The notes under the pieces were generated by a model that saw only the letters and a list, made by a program, of their open reading frames with translations, was not told where the DNA came from and did no database searches. From the NCBI GenBank assembly GCA_964023275.1, contig OZ029921.1, positions 19,281,109-19,345,108 on the forward strand: DNA of 64,000 nucleotides, written 5' to 3'. The DNA comes from Norana najaformis (taxonomy: Eukaryota; Annelida; Clitellata; Crassiclitellata; Hormogastridae). Positions 44,401-59,400 of the stretch are shown here, piece after piece (position 1 is the first letter of the stretch; each line of letters begins with the position of its first letter). Position numbers and translations under genes: made by a program.

Positions 44401-47400
44401 GCATCCTGGCCAGTGAACAGCAAAATCAAAGCCAATTTCGCAGGGACATATTGTCTAATTTACTCAATTTTGCTTACATAAAAGCTCTCAAATTGAGTCA
44501 TTACACAGAGAAACATCTCAGGAAATTAGATCTTGAAAGAATATCAGAAGATAATTGGCCCAAAAAACTGAATCACTTTATCCTGTTCTATCCCAATTGT
44601 TCCCCTCCCTTTCCTACTGAATAAGATGCCCACCATCTTAGAAGAAAAAGTTCCGAGAAGAATAATATTAAGTCAGCTAATCACATTTCCGACTCACGTG
44701 AAAGAATTGCCATCAATGTTGGGCAGAAGATCACCAAATGTTTTGTACATGACATAACCAACAAATGCAATCTGCTGATCATTGCTTGGAAATTCACTCA
44801 AAGTGTCAACTAAAACATACAAACCATTATTGTTATAAGAATCTATTTTATGAGGCTTTGCATTCTTACGTGTAACTCCAAGAATCAAGCTTTTCTTTAG
44901 TTTGCACAGCATAAGACGGCAGGCGACTGGACTGGTCTGAACATCCCAAAGCAATCACTGTGCTGAAACCTTAACTCAAATTTACTTAGCATCGTTAATA
45001 ATGACTTTTGTTGATGACCTTTCTGACTTGCCCTATTCGTAGCATAGAGCCAACTTGAGTAAAGACACACAGTCTTTGATTTTATAAATTATAATTAAAA
45101 GGAACAGTTCAACCACAACAGTGCTTGAATCATCAGTTTCTAAACCCAAGAACCTATCAATGACGTTCGTAACTCAAACTTTCCACTTAGTAAACGCCAG
45201 ACACCTGTTACAAGTCTTTGAGAGCTCTTAACAATGCTTTTTGCATCTGCTTATGCAGGCCCTTTCCTGCCAAGACAGCAGACCAGTACAAACTAGTTTA
45301 GACCAGCTTCCCTCTATTGTGTAATGTTTTTTTACAAAAACCCGTTACTCATCACAACATAGCCATGAGACCACCCACATGATAAAATATGAGTGAGCAG
45401 TAATTAATGCTGATGTCAGCGTGCCTGGCCACAGGGATCTGCCAGCCAATTGCACCGCTCCACCAAATGTTCAGTACATGCTAGCCAGCATGTCAAAACA
45501 AATCCATAACCCAATGATTCATGGAAATTTCCTATACAAATGCCCACTTAGAACTTCCTGAATAAGCAGTTTAATATTACATTCAGTTTTCTATATGATA
45601 AACAGAAGAAATAAAACAATAGAAACATTCTACCATTGTTACCTATATTTGCCTTTCGTCAGTATTAGTAACAGAATATATACATGTAGCATAATCATTT
45701 TAGAAATAATAACAAAATTGAATTTCTGTGAATCAAATTTATGCTTCTTTACAGATGCAGTATCTTTCAGAATAAATAGGTGAATTAACTTATTATTACT
45801 GTCTCAACTGACAAAATGTAATAACAATTTAAAATGAAATAAGTCAATTGGCATTCAAAGAAAATATTTGAAAATGAGTGATTTGGCATTAAAAATGCCT
45901 GTAATACTTTTGCATGTCTAGGTATGTGCACGCATGCACGTACAAGGTACATGCAATCTGATTACCTTTTTAGAACCTTTTAACTTAGGTTCTGAAACAT
46001 AGCTATATAATAGACCAAAAAAGGTGAACTGTCAGACAGACTGAAATGTTCAAATGTGTATGTGAAAGCAGGCATATGCATCCCTGAAGTATTGCTACCT
46101 GCAGCTCGGCGCTGGCGTAGACCAAGCAGAGGTAAGAATGCCTTTGTCTCCGTGTCGAACATGTCTGGATTCTGCACCTTGTTGTTGTATTTTGGAATAC
46201 TGACATCAGTTTGGTTTTCAGCACCAATGTAGTCAAGTCCCATCACTAAAACAGAATATAAAAATTAAAAGTAGCTAAAAAACTAAAAATAAGAACCCGA
46301 TATAACTAAGCTTGCATGCACGTATGTATGCATCTATGTATGCATGTATGCATCCAAGCAGTTTTATAGCACCTTTCAAGTTCCTCAGAAAATCTCACTA
46401 GCCTAAAAATGATATTAGATATTTAAAATAATGCTCAGATTGACTGTATACGAACGAAGCTCACATAGCTGGGGTCTCCAAGGGCAGTCTCATACAGACA
46501 TGCAAAGACTGACCAATGAATTCTCATCCACAGTTGACAGTTAAAGCATGTTCAGGGTCTCTGGTCCAGATTACAATGAAGATGAAGAATTATACCTAGC
46601 CAATAGCAGCTTGCAGCACACAGTGATGCCCTTCAGCCAATCATTCCAAGGTTAGCACTTGAGCACACGCAGCTGGAGGTCACAAACAATCCCGGGTCTG
46701 AGCTATCCAATGAATTTGTAGAGCACTGACTGAAAAGGATCTCTCCAAAACAGACAGTTGACACCATAGCAGAACCAAATCCATGATTTCCCAGTCGCAA
46801 AAGGCATGTGACTTCAGGTTCTGCACTGTCCAAATGAGCCTGGCTACAGATTACATGTAGAGAATCCGTGGGCGTTTATGCATATTAAATGAACCCATGG
46901 ATTGAGGCCAACGACACTGGCAATATAAGATGCTTGAATATCATCCAAAAACTACAAAAAAACTGCAGGAAACTTCAGGACCAATATCAGAAGTGTAGAC
47001 TAAGACACAAAGCATCTAAACACACGAGGGTCTGGTGGTCAGTGGGTAAAAACTGTCTTTTATTGCTATATCCGAGTTCAAATCTTCATGAAGAATGATT
47101 GGCCAGTTGCAAGTCGAGTTTTCACTTTAGCTGAAAGACCCAACAAGTAAGGAAAAGCTAGAAACACAGACAGTTACCTAACCTAACCATATCTTACCTT
47201 GACAAGTTCTCGTGAGCAATACTCAGTACGAAAACCAGAGGTAAGCCAGTTTATCATCACATCAGATTTAATCAGAGAACTGCATCAACCAAATCTAAGC
47301 TGAAAGTTCACACAGATTCAAAAATTCTATCCGTTGTGATAGTAATTATGAAGGAGGTAAGTAAAATAGGGTTTAGTTCAAGTGAGGTAATCAAGAAAGA

Positions 47401-50400
47401 TGGCAGTCCAAAAATATCAGTAAACAGTAGATAAGTGCAAAAGATGTTAAGTACAAAACAGATTAAGTAAATAAGAATAATAACCACAGGTCAGATAATA
47501 AGCAAAGGTCAGACTGACCAATGTTTTTGTGCACAACGTCAAACGGCTGAGTGAACAGAGACGGCATGTTGCGAGCAAGTGTTGCCATGTAGTCTGAAAG
47601 GGCCTTCATGAGCTCAGCAGCCCAGCCATCAAGCTTTTGGTTGGCATTCTTCCACACGTGGGTATACCTGGCATCTGTGATCTGACCAATACTGTTTACC
47701 AGATGCTAAACACACACAGTCACCAACAAATGACATCAGCATTATGTAACTTTACATTTATATTTTCCCCTTTCCAGAAGAACTACTCAACTGTCCAAAC
47801 TTTTCGAGTGCATCACTTGATCATGAACAAACTGGAAATTTTGATCAGCATCTGACATCTGCAGATATAGAGATATTACATACCTCTGGAACACTCTAAT
47901 ATGGGAGCTATACAAATTTCTTCTTTAATTACATTAAAATACTAATTGTATCTCCAGTGAATCAGTAAATCTGTGAGTACACCAATTAGATACTTCCACT
48001 CACTTAATCAATCAGCAGTCATTCGGTGAGTCATGCTGCTACAGCAAAGCAGTCGTTAAACCCATGGATCTCAACCTAGAACCAAACCTAACTCAGACTG
48101 CAATTTTGCCCTGACTGAGCCTACAAGAAACAGCTGGTTCTCTTGAATTCAATTTCTTTGACCCCAAAAATGCTGAGTTTTACAAGAAGTTTTCTTCATC
48201 AGCACTGAGGTGTTTCATTCATAATGCTACGTAAGTGTTACATCATACTGCCTTACATTAAATTATGATTAGTAGAGAGTACTGGTAATCAAAACCTGAA
48301 TAAAGCTTCTGTCTTGTGTGTGTGTAAGGTTCAATCCGGACTGTTTTGCTTCATAACGCAGGACCTGGACAAGAAGTCGGAGGGTCACACGGATATCCAT
48401 CTCGTACATAGCTCGTGTTTCCTGTGTCGCCAGGCTCAGTCGAGAGATGAGCCCCTTCGCCACAAACGTGTTCATGATCAAACGGTTTCCTTCAATCGCA
48501 CTCAGCTGCAAAGTTGCAGAAGATAAAATGACAAAATTTTATTTCTTGCCACTCAGTTTTCTAGAAGTGGCCCTATATAAATGCTTGACTATAGTCTGGC
48601 AGGAATGAAACCTGGAAGACTCACAGAAAGGGTGACCATATTACACACCATAATCTTGTAATATGCTTTATGAAACAAAATTTGGCATTAAAACATCACC
48701 TCATCATACCACAAACTCTTTATAATACAGTATATGATATAACAGTAGCTCTCAAGGCTATTGTTATTAAACTGTTACAAGCAATTTATGTTAGTTAACC
48801 TAATCACTTCTATAGCACCAGTATCTAACACGAAGTGCCCTTTGTGCTATATTGCTTCTGCAAGTCTTCCAGGTTTCGTTCCTGCCAGACTCACACTATG
48901 TCCAACAGGAGTATTTAAAGTCACAATAGAATTTTTATAACATATTTATAACTATGCCACCTATAATTTTATACAGTATTTAACTACATCACCTATAATA
49001 TTATGCAAACACCTATTACACAATCAACAGTCAGGTATTCATTTCATGATAATTATTCATCAAGTTTCTTGTAATGTAAAAAGTATTGTAAGTTTTACTC
49101 ATAATCCAAAAACCGCTATTCTGTTTTCTAGCTCACCTGTTGTCGAAGATCCACAAACATAGCGGAAGTACAATCTTCAAGGTTTGGTTCCTGCCAGCCT
49201 TCTGTTTCATTGCATATTCTTGTTGCAACTCCCTGCATGTTTTCTGGGCAAGCCTGTTGTGCCATTAACCCAAATGGTGTTCTCTCCCACCAGATCTTTG
49301 CACGAAACATTCTAGGACAGGCATCATAGATGACTTCACAGCCACGCAAAGTGACCTCAGCAAACTTGCTACCGCAGGCATCGCACTGACGTCCAATTAC
49401 GTTGCTACGACACGTGCACTGACCCGTAACAAGGTTACACGCACGGCCATGAGAACCAACCTCATAACAGTCGCAAGGATAGCAGGCATCACCTACATGG
49501 TAATGGTTTGCCTAAAAGGCAATGACATCATAAACATAACGGTCTAGAAACACTAACAATTTCCAAACTTAAACAATGCCCAATCTGAGCCTTTTGTAGA
49601 ATCATTGATGGAGATATATATTTTAAAAACTAATGCATGCACGACGGTCACAGAATCCTGAACTGTCAACCCAGAGGTCAGGCTTTCAATCTCTCCACAA
49701 GGACAGAAAGAAATTTCAAGAGTTTTATTCCACTAACATCCACCGCAAGCTCAGCTATAAATGGAGACATCCAACTCTAAATTCTTGGTAGGAAAACCAG
49801 GCAGCAAGGAAGAGGAATGACCACTTGCCCCCATATGACAAGGGGAAGATAGCGAAGTCACTAACAGTTCATGCCCATGTCTGCCACCCGGGGTTAGATT
49901 TCGGGACTGCTCTTTTTCTTCTTCTACCTTCGCTTATTTCTGCATATGAAATGTGAATATTTAAAACAAATACCCCATTATGGACTAGGAACTGAACTGT
50001 GGACGAGTTGTTAAAGGCCTTGGTTTACCATTTGGCCACCATCCCATCCCATTTATAATGTCGTAAGGGGTGCCACATAAATATAAGAAACAAACAGAAC
50101 TAATAAAAATATTTATACTGCGGAAGTCTCCAAACAAAATATACTTAAGTTTGGAAGAATCAGACTACAGCAATAATTTCTTAAAAGATAAACTGCTGCT
50201 ACAGGTTAGAAAAGACCTACCCGACAGTTGCACTGTCCCGTTGTTTTGTTGCAGTTGGGGTCGAATCCTTTTTCCTTTGGACAATTGCAGGGGCCACAGA
50301 TTGGGGTGGACCACCAAGATGCCGGGCAGGATGGTTTAACAGACTCGGTGCAGTAGCGACCTGTGTGGTAAGCATCACACTTACAAAAGTAACCAGTAAC

Positions 50401-53400
50401 AGACTGTGGAGATTCAATGCACTGTCCACCTTCACATGGGCTGAACCGGTCACAGATTCTCTGACAGTTTGGACCAATTCTTCCTACAATCAACCACAAT
50501 AATAGCTCAGTAAAGCAAAGTTTCTGTCTTACTGTCTTCCCAATTCTGTCTGTATGTGTGTGCATACCTGTCTGTGTGTGTTTGCCTTTCTGTCTCTTTT
50601 TGTGGCACCCTCCTCTCTCTCTTTCCTCTTTCACAAAAACATAGGAAAATTGATTACTTAGCCTACACTTTGTTATCTGTATTCTCTTCTACTCGTATGA
50701 TTACGAAATGCGAACCTATATATTTTGTGTATATGGCGTCACTGAACTCTAACACAAGACACTGTGAGTACAGGAAGCACTTAAAACGTCACCCATACAA
50801 TTTACTTTGCCTTTTCTTGTTTGATACGTAATGCGCTGCTGGTTTACGTTTAATTTAATTCAAATTTCTCTTCAGCATGCAATCATCCCTGACCAAAGAA
50901 ACAGCCGCAGTTAGCAACTTTAATCATAATTGACAGCGCCCAAAAAGGTAAGTCGTGGGAACGGTCTTATTCAGAGGCGCTCAGTCAAAACAAAATCGGT
51001 AGGCAGATAAGTCAGGTTCAGTTTCAGGCAACACTGAGAGGCAGTGACGCATAAAAACTTTTTCTTTTTCGCGACTCAGTTGTGTTCAAAATAGGAAATA
51101 AGCAACTACCTGGACGACATGCACAGTCTGCCCTTCCAAAATTGTTGATGCAGAGAGTGGAGTTCTTTGGACAGGAGTCCCTCTGACTGCAGGCGTTGGT
51201 GACGTTACATCCAAGCTCAGCATTGAAGTGGTCTGGACTGGTCAAGAGAAACCCAAGGTTAACACCAACTCGAACCGCCTGGCAGAAAAATACACACAGC
51301 TCTGACATTACAACATTCCCTTATAATACAAGTAACCTAATATTTTTATTTATGTCTATTTAAATTTATTTTCTTGTGATTGAAAATGGTAGTATCCAAC
51401 GAAAGGGTACCAACTGATGACACAAAGCCCATATGGGTTACAAACCTGTAAAAATCCCCCACAGTCAGGAAGGCATAAATTTCTCTTTCAGCTGCAGAGT
51501 GACTCTAGAATTGGCCACCACCCTTTTATCCTTCAGATCCAAATTTTTTTTTGCCATACACCAGATGTGGACAGACATGAGAACACATAGTTTACTTCTG
51601 ATCAGAACTATGTCATCGTAAGAAATGTAGCCTTACCTTAACACAGCCATCCAATCCATTGCTGACTGAAACATCAGCTTCCAGATTCTCACCACCGTTA
51701 ATCATCTGTCCCCCAACAACAACTGTACCAACCGGACGATTGGTCACCCAATCACCCACTGGTTTGGTCACCTGTATTTCAACATAAAAGGACATGGCAG
51801 CTTTCAACAGTATTCTCAATTAAACAATATATCAATATATTACCCTTGAAAATTAACTGAACAACAAATTTATGATTCCCTGGTGGCAATTACACAGAAG
51901 AGCTTCCAGCTTAAGAAAGTGTCTCATGCGAAAACAAGTGTAAATTCAAATTTTTACCACAACTCAGCATAATCTGAGTCAGTCTTACTGGTTAAAGATA
52001 TTAAGAAAATTTCAGCCTGTGCTGACATTTTGATTATTAAAACCGAAAGCACTTGAGCAGGTGTCAACATACTGAAGTGTGAAAATGTCTAGCATATTCA
52101 TACTCTGGTCATTCCAACCTGAATCTGACCATAGTCGACAGTGACAACCAGCTTCTCGTGAAGCCAGCGTGTCTCCATGTAATGCCAGTGACCATCGTCG
52201 ACCCGCACATAGTCCACCACCACGGTCTTGTGGGGGTTGATATAATGCAAGTAACCATTTACAATCTATAGAAAAGAATTCACAACAAAAGTTTTTACAA
52301 AGCATTTGATAATAACATTAGAGATCGTTTCTTGCAAATATCATAGCAGAATAACTTAGGTTATTAAAAAAATATAACACTTGAAGCATGTTTAATGTTC
52401 TGCAAAACAAACTGCAGTATCAACAAGAAACTCAGATTATATCAAGAGGCCCTTACGACAACAAGACGCTTTTCCTAAACGATAACATGTCTCAAAAACA
52501 AATCACACATCACGAACTTTGTATGACAAGAGCTGTAAGTCTCTTCAACACAAATACAATACAGCTGTAATCCGACACTGCACCTTACAAAAATATTCAG
52601 AAGTGCCCACTGAAGCCAGGCAAGACGAAACATTATCAACCATAAATAGACTGAAATAGGTAAGTTTTCAGCTCAACCTTCAACCCCATGACCAAACCTT
52701 TGACAACTATTGTTAACAAAAGCATGAAGCGAATAAACAATTTTACCTTATTTGGCTTTGGGTTACTTCATTTTATTCAATCAGCTGCCTTTTGCTAAGC
52801 GCAATTTTTCATGTCATCTGTCCTCAGATTCCATGGTTTTGTGTGCATAACAAATTTAAGCAATGATAACAATGACGACCATCATGCCCAAGCCATCATG
52901 AGATGGCACTTCAGGCAACGTGTTTAATGTGTGCTAAGATGCAACTTTCAAGGTCACCCTACAATTCTAAATAGTACGAAAATATTTAATTAAAAAATAG
53001 TAATAAATAATTAAAATTCCACCAGATCTTGATGAGTTCTAGTCGTTCCAAACATTTTTCTCCAGATATTTTTCAGACCTGAGGGAACAATTCTACCTCC
53101 AATAAACATAAATAATAAAAATAATATTAATCATAATCAGTTTTTAAAATCCTTGCCTGGATCTCAATCTGTCCTGTCGAACTGTCCTGCAGTCCCATAC
53201 CAAGATCGACTGTCATGAGGGTTGCATTTGGCTGTCGTGTTCTAAAGGACAATCCGTTGCACCATGGCAACTGCACGTTGCTAAGGCCATGTTTCTCTTT
53301 TGTGTAAACCAAGGCACCAGCGCCAAACAGTTTCCAAGGACCGTCAGCAGCTAAGATAGACAAATACAGACAACATAGTTACAAATAACTATGCCCTGTA

Positions 53401-56400
53401 ATGTAATGTAATGCAATGAGACATTTATACAGAACTCCTTCAAAGAAGTTGCTTAGCAAAGTACAAGTGAATAGCTAACAGACAGAAATATCTGCCTTAA
53501 GAACAATACACCATAATTAATAAAATTATTGACAAGTGGAGTATAATTAACATAAAAATCAAACTATGATCCTAGTTTCATGAAAAAACCATTAGTAACT
53601 TTGTTTGTAAGTAAGTAAAAATGCAAGTAATATAGTGCTCCTATGATTCAGTGTTTTTACAATACCATTATGCAGCCAATTCACATCACTTTGTTACTTT
53701 GGTTCGTAAGTAACAAACACCATTTAAAGTGCATATGTTACCATTTGGACAATCATATAGCCCTTTTAAGACCCTCTGTCTATGATTTTAGTACAGTACA
53801 TGACGTCACTGATGGACGAGTTGACGCTATTACAGACCTCTCTGACTGCAGTCCTTTCCGGTCCAGTTTGGATGACAGTCACACATGTAGCTGTCCCATC
53901 CATTCTGGCAGGAGCCTACAAACACAACAGCTCAAGCAAATAAATTCTACAAAGCTACAACAAGCCAGATCAAATGTGGCATAATCAGGTCAGATTAGCC
54001 CTGATCAAATCTCACTCTGATATGATCAAATCAATTTTTTTTTAATCAGGCAAGTTAAATCAGATCAGTGGTTTGATAAGATGAAATGAATCAGATTAGT
54101 TTAGATCATATCAAACTAAATCAGACCAGCTTTGATCATCTTAGATCAGGCCAGTTAAATTTACCTGAGTTCTGACATGGACTAGACTTGCAGAAGTCAT
54201 TCTTCTGAGCACAGCCTTCACTGGTTCCATTCTGCCAAGCGAATGAATTTAGGTCAATAAATTTGCTGTCAATGTAAAGGTCCCGTATACACCCAACAAA
54301 ATGGCGGTTTGTTATCTGCAGGTTGCTGGACAGAGAAGATATGCCGCCCAGATGGAACGGCCCAGAGAGGTCTAGAAAACGATGACACGTCTCTGTGACA
54401 TCTCGACACCTGAGAAAAGTTGCACATGACTGTTACTTTACACAATGATCAGTTAGCAGATGAGTGAGTGAGCAGTGAGTGTGACTGGATGAATGAGTGA
54501 ATGAGCAAGTGAGTGGCTGTGCAAGCCAGTGCATGAGTGAATGATCAAGTAAGTAGGCAAAAAGTGTGAATAAGTGTGCTTGAATGAGTGAAGAGTGTTA
54601 GCAAAAATGAGTGTTTGTGTTAGTCAGCAAGCAAGTGATGCAATTAACTATCACATTTAAGTAGTTTATAGTAAAGTACTGCAAAACAAAGAATCATTTG
54701 AAGTAACCTGTCCTCAAGGATTTGCGTTGCCCGTCCAGCACAGTGATAATTCCCAATCCTATGACCATGTCTGATGGACAATTCACTGTCACATCCTTCA
54801 CCAACTGATACTGTGGCTGTCTGTTGGAAGAACACATATCTCATGTTAGCTCACACAACACACACATAAACACATTCAAAAACCCTGTTTCCAAGAGCAA
54901 TTTGTTTTCTCCAAGAAAAGACCTTTCATCAAAGAGTAAACATGGAATATACTAATAATCACCCCACCAAACTTTTTATTAAAAATTAAGCCACATAATC
55001 CAAATATGTCCCTGTCATAGTGAAGACTGTATAATATTTGGGCAAATAATCATAACAAGAAACAAGCGTAATCATTGAAGCACTACCCAGTACATTTCAT
55101 TCATCTACTTATTATATTATCTGTGTGTCATCAATTATTCATTTCTTTTACACAGCATCACTTATTTTTAATTAATCGTTAATTTATTTACTTGGTTCAG
55201 ATAGTAAACAGTTATGCGTCTCCAGGCTCCATCACTGACTCCATTCTCCACTCGTGTTTTCACTTTAACAATTTCACTCCCAAGTGAGAAGGAAAACTGC
55301 ACTTGTCCATTTATCACCTCCAGTGCAACAAAGTCATGCTTCTCGTTGTATCGACCATTGTAGAACAACAGAGAATTCAACTCTCTTGTCGCAATGCTGT
55401 AGGAATACAACCATAGTTTAACTGTAACATATTTATCAGGACTTATACAGTTTTTTAAATCTCTAAACAGAAGCATATGTGGTCCAACCATTTTGGAAAA
55501 GATGTTTTTAAAAAATGACAATAGATACAGGTGGGTCCCCAGACATCCAAAGTAAAGATCTAGAGGAAGCAGTTTCAAACCTATGGCAGGCACGGCATAT
55601 ATGTGGCCATTAACAGTAATTAAGTTATGCAGCACTGTAGGCATGGGCAATTGTACACAGTGGCAATTTGGGGCACTTGCCCCCTCCTGGAATTCACATC
55701 TGAACATTTCTGGCTCACACCAAGCTGTGATGACATGTCCTATCTAGATTTCATTTTTCCTCCTTCTGCACATATTTATGTTGCTGCCCAGTAGGTCAAA
55801 TATGAGCATGGTTTAAGGAAATAAAAACAGGCCCAAACATTTTAATCAACAAGCAAAATTTCAATCCAGTGCTGAATGACACTCAGACTGAGAACTCTGC
55901 ATTAGGTTCAAGTATCAAAAGAGAAAACCCCATCTTCAAACCAAAATCTTCTGTAAAAGGCAAACTGTCTCAACTGGTCTTCCATACAACAAAGGGTCAG
56001 CACTGACCGCGTAGGCCTACCATAGCCACTTGAGACCATCGGGCCAGCTCCAGCCACTATTAAGGCCACTATCAATCAATGACAAACAAGGCTTGGCCAA
56101 ATATTGACCCACAGACAGTAGTAATAAAAGGACGGCCTGAATACTTTGCTCCTTCCCTCCCACCCTCCTTTGGTGTAGTGCAGAAAGCCCTAGGAATAAA
56201 AATAACAAGAGAGACATTCTCTGGGCAGCATGTGCCCTAAACCTAGAAGGAAGTCAGTCAAAGATTGCAGCCATTAAAACTGTAGGTGTCGAGAGGCACT
56301 TGCTAACACACTCGCATTCCAAGTCTGTGTCTTGGTTTCCAATCTCTTTGTGTGACAACAGACATTTTTTGCTGGGTCATACAGACTGCACGTGGTTGGT

Positions 56401-59400
56401 TGTTTGTTTGATGTTATGCTTGCAATTCAGTCCAACTATCTACCACCCCGAGAGGATGACTGCAATATCAAGTAGGTGGTATGGTGGCAGAGCAGCTGAC
56501 ACAATAGCTGGTCACCTTGGGTTCAAATCCCAGGCTCGTCGCGTGAAATGTACATGCACTGCATTGTCAAACTACAAGAAACCCCAGAAGCTTCAACAGG
56601 GGTGCCTCCTTAAATCCAAAAAACATGCAATATAAAGATATGAAATAAACTGAGCAGCTACTTTACCTTACTCTGCCTAAAATGTTCACTAGTTAACTTC
56701 TATCCAGCCTCTCAGTAGTGCTTAAAGGTACAAGCCAATTACCATTGTTGACCCAATGGCTTCTGATCATGTGAAGACAGTGTAATGTACCGCAACCAAA
56801 CATTTACACAGTGCCTCTTTTCAGCCTCTCAGAGGAGCCAAATAAAGACAATGTCCAGCTTATTAATCATAAAAGCTTACGCTGCAAAGGACTTGTAGAC
56901 AAAGAGATGGAACCCAACAAAATGGTGCTACTAGGATCATTTCCCTCATACTGAAAACTTTTTGGCCAGGATTGGTTTTTCTAGCATTTTGTAGCAGAAA
57001 CCTAAGCTACACTAAATCCAGAATTACATTACATTCTAAATAAACTCAAACTTAAACCCACAAAAGACAGACCAATCACAGTCCAGCATATTTGTGAAAT
57101 TATGCCAAATATGTGGGAAAATGATAGACTTAACTATCTTTAAGCTGATTAGAAGCAGCAGGTGGTAGTTTTCACGACTAGCTCAGCTCGGGTACAGCAA
57201 ATCCTTAAACTCAGACAAGAAACCTGAAACCTACATGACAGGATCATAACTGACAAGAAAACTGACATGGCAAAGGACTTGCAGCATCTGTCTAGTTTAA
57301 GTGTACATACCATGACAGAGCTTTCCATTGTGTTATGTGGCCACACTAACTACCTGCATTTGCCCAAGGAGGAGAAACTTAAATACTTCCAAACAAAACC
57401 AGGAACCAGCACAGTTGCTCATAGTTCAAAACATTGCAAAACATGCATATGTATGCATATATGTACTGGCATGTATATATGCATGCATGTATGCATGTAT
57501 GTATGTACATATGTATACATGCAAATATGTATGTGCACATATACGTATGTATTCATGTATTCACATGCATATCTATACCATTGTAATATGTGTGTATGTA
57601 AATGTGCATGTATGTATATGTACTATGCACAGTCTGTAGTACTGTCTGTATATATGTACTCATTGATGTAATGGTATGTATTTATGTATTTATCAGTATG
57701 TATGTAAGTATGCATGTAGGACATAGATAATGATGCTTTCATAGGCCTAGAGGGACACTCATTTGGGGTGCAGGTCAAGGAGAAAAGCCAACCACATACA
57801 GAAATTCAGGCCTACAGGGATGGGTCTGGCAAAAGATTAAACAGCCAGCAGGTGGTCTTTTGTGCTAATTTGATTATTGGTTGTTATCTTTGTCTGCAAG
57901 GAGGAAGTGATTAGGTTAGAGAGAAGATAGCATTAAGAGAGAAAGAGAGGCAGCTGCCACTCGTTACCTCCTAACTTATCTGGTCAAAGAGAACATCTTC
58001 TCCACTGTGTGCCACTGAGAACAATAAACTTCTTCGTTTTACATAAAAATTATGTGCGTATACACAGACAGACATCATAATCGTAATCTTGAGATTTCTG
58101 CACTGCCCAACGAAAGCCACGCCACCGGGACCAGCTTATTCACAGGGGCACATACAAACAGACATGCAGGCATGGCCAGCAACAGGGGCAGAGGAACAAT
58201 GGGATAGAGAGTTCAGATACTGCCAATGGAATCATTCAAACAGACCATAAACTAGATTATAAACCTTTCTGTCGCTATGGAAACTGGTGAACGCATCAAT
58301 TTCCATCTAAGTAAGCTGGCATGCTATCTTTCTTTTGGCTGCCCACTTAATGCTTTCATTTCCACAGAGCTGCCTGACACTGGCTGACAGACTGCCAAGT
58401 GGGTAGAGAGGAAGAAAGAGAGAGATAGGGATAGATGATGCAAAGGGCGGTTAGGGGGGCAGATGCAGGGAAGGCCCCTTAAATGAACATTGGTTGGGCT
58501 TCTGTCAGGTCTGCTTCAACCACTTATACTGCTCTCCTTATCCTGCAATGCCTCCTATCCCTATTCCTCTTTCCTCCCATATTTCTATTGCTCCTTATCT
58601 TCTTGTAAATCCTCCTGAAGTTCCTTCAAATTCCTATACCTCCACCACTTCTTGTTACTTTTCCTGCTCTTTGTGTTCATAGTAATCCTTATCTTGCCTC
58701 CTCCTCCTCCTCCTCCTTCTCCTCTTCTTGTGTTTTACCTTCCTTCTGCAGTCTTTCTCTTTTTCAGATTCCAATTCTGACAATTCCTGTTCTTTATCTT
58801 CTTCTTATTGCTGTTCTTTCTCTTTTCTGTTATTCCTATTAAATTTTATTCTCTTATTCCTATTCAAACTCTTGCTTTTATGAATTCCTGTTCTCATAAG
58901 GAGCAAATCAGTCATCAAAGGTTGTTAGAGGCTTGACAAAATACCATGTTTCAAATGTTAAATGGCCAGGAACAGTTTGTTACTACAGCACAGCAATCAC
59001 TGTGCCACAGCCAGACAATTCTACCTCCTTGATTTATCTTGTCTGCATAGAACAAAGACTGTCCTTCACTGTCAGACAATAGCTAGTGGCAACGGCCACA
59101 ATGCTGGGTTTCAGTATACAGAAAATAAAGTTCAATTTGTCTTTCTGCATAGGCCAGAGACTCCTGTCACTATCAATGGACTGTCCATATATTGTGGACA
59201 CATTGGTTCCTGCTGGTAGCAGACATTACTTTCACATGAAATGGCCAACTGATCTGCCTTGCCGTTATTAATAGCTGGCCAAACGCCCTTTGGTTGACCT
59301 GGTCTTTGGTTTTCCACTGACACGAACGCTCAGTCCACTGGCTGCCTTGGCAGCAGCCTCTGTAACCATCAAGCCTCAGGCATTCATCCTTCCTCAGTCA

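Noticed and set aside
49492-49511. CELSR exon 11 starting just after CATGTAG at 49492
   Set aside because: That start would need phase 1, but exon 10 ends in phase 0. The acceptor TTTTAG before 49511 restores the frame and adds ANHYHV, matching the family's length.
52012-52305. A 97-residue minus-strand frame
   Set aside because: It is an out-of-frame shadow of CELSR exon 7.
57860-58060. A possible solo LTR ending in AATAAACTTCTTCG
   Set aside because: The polyadenylation-like end is suggestive, but I found no second LTR, no TG...CA ends and no primer-binding site.
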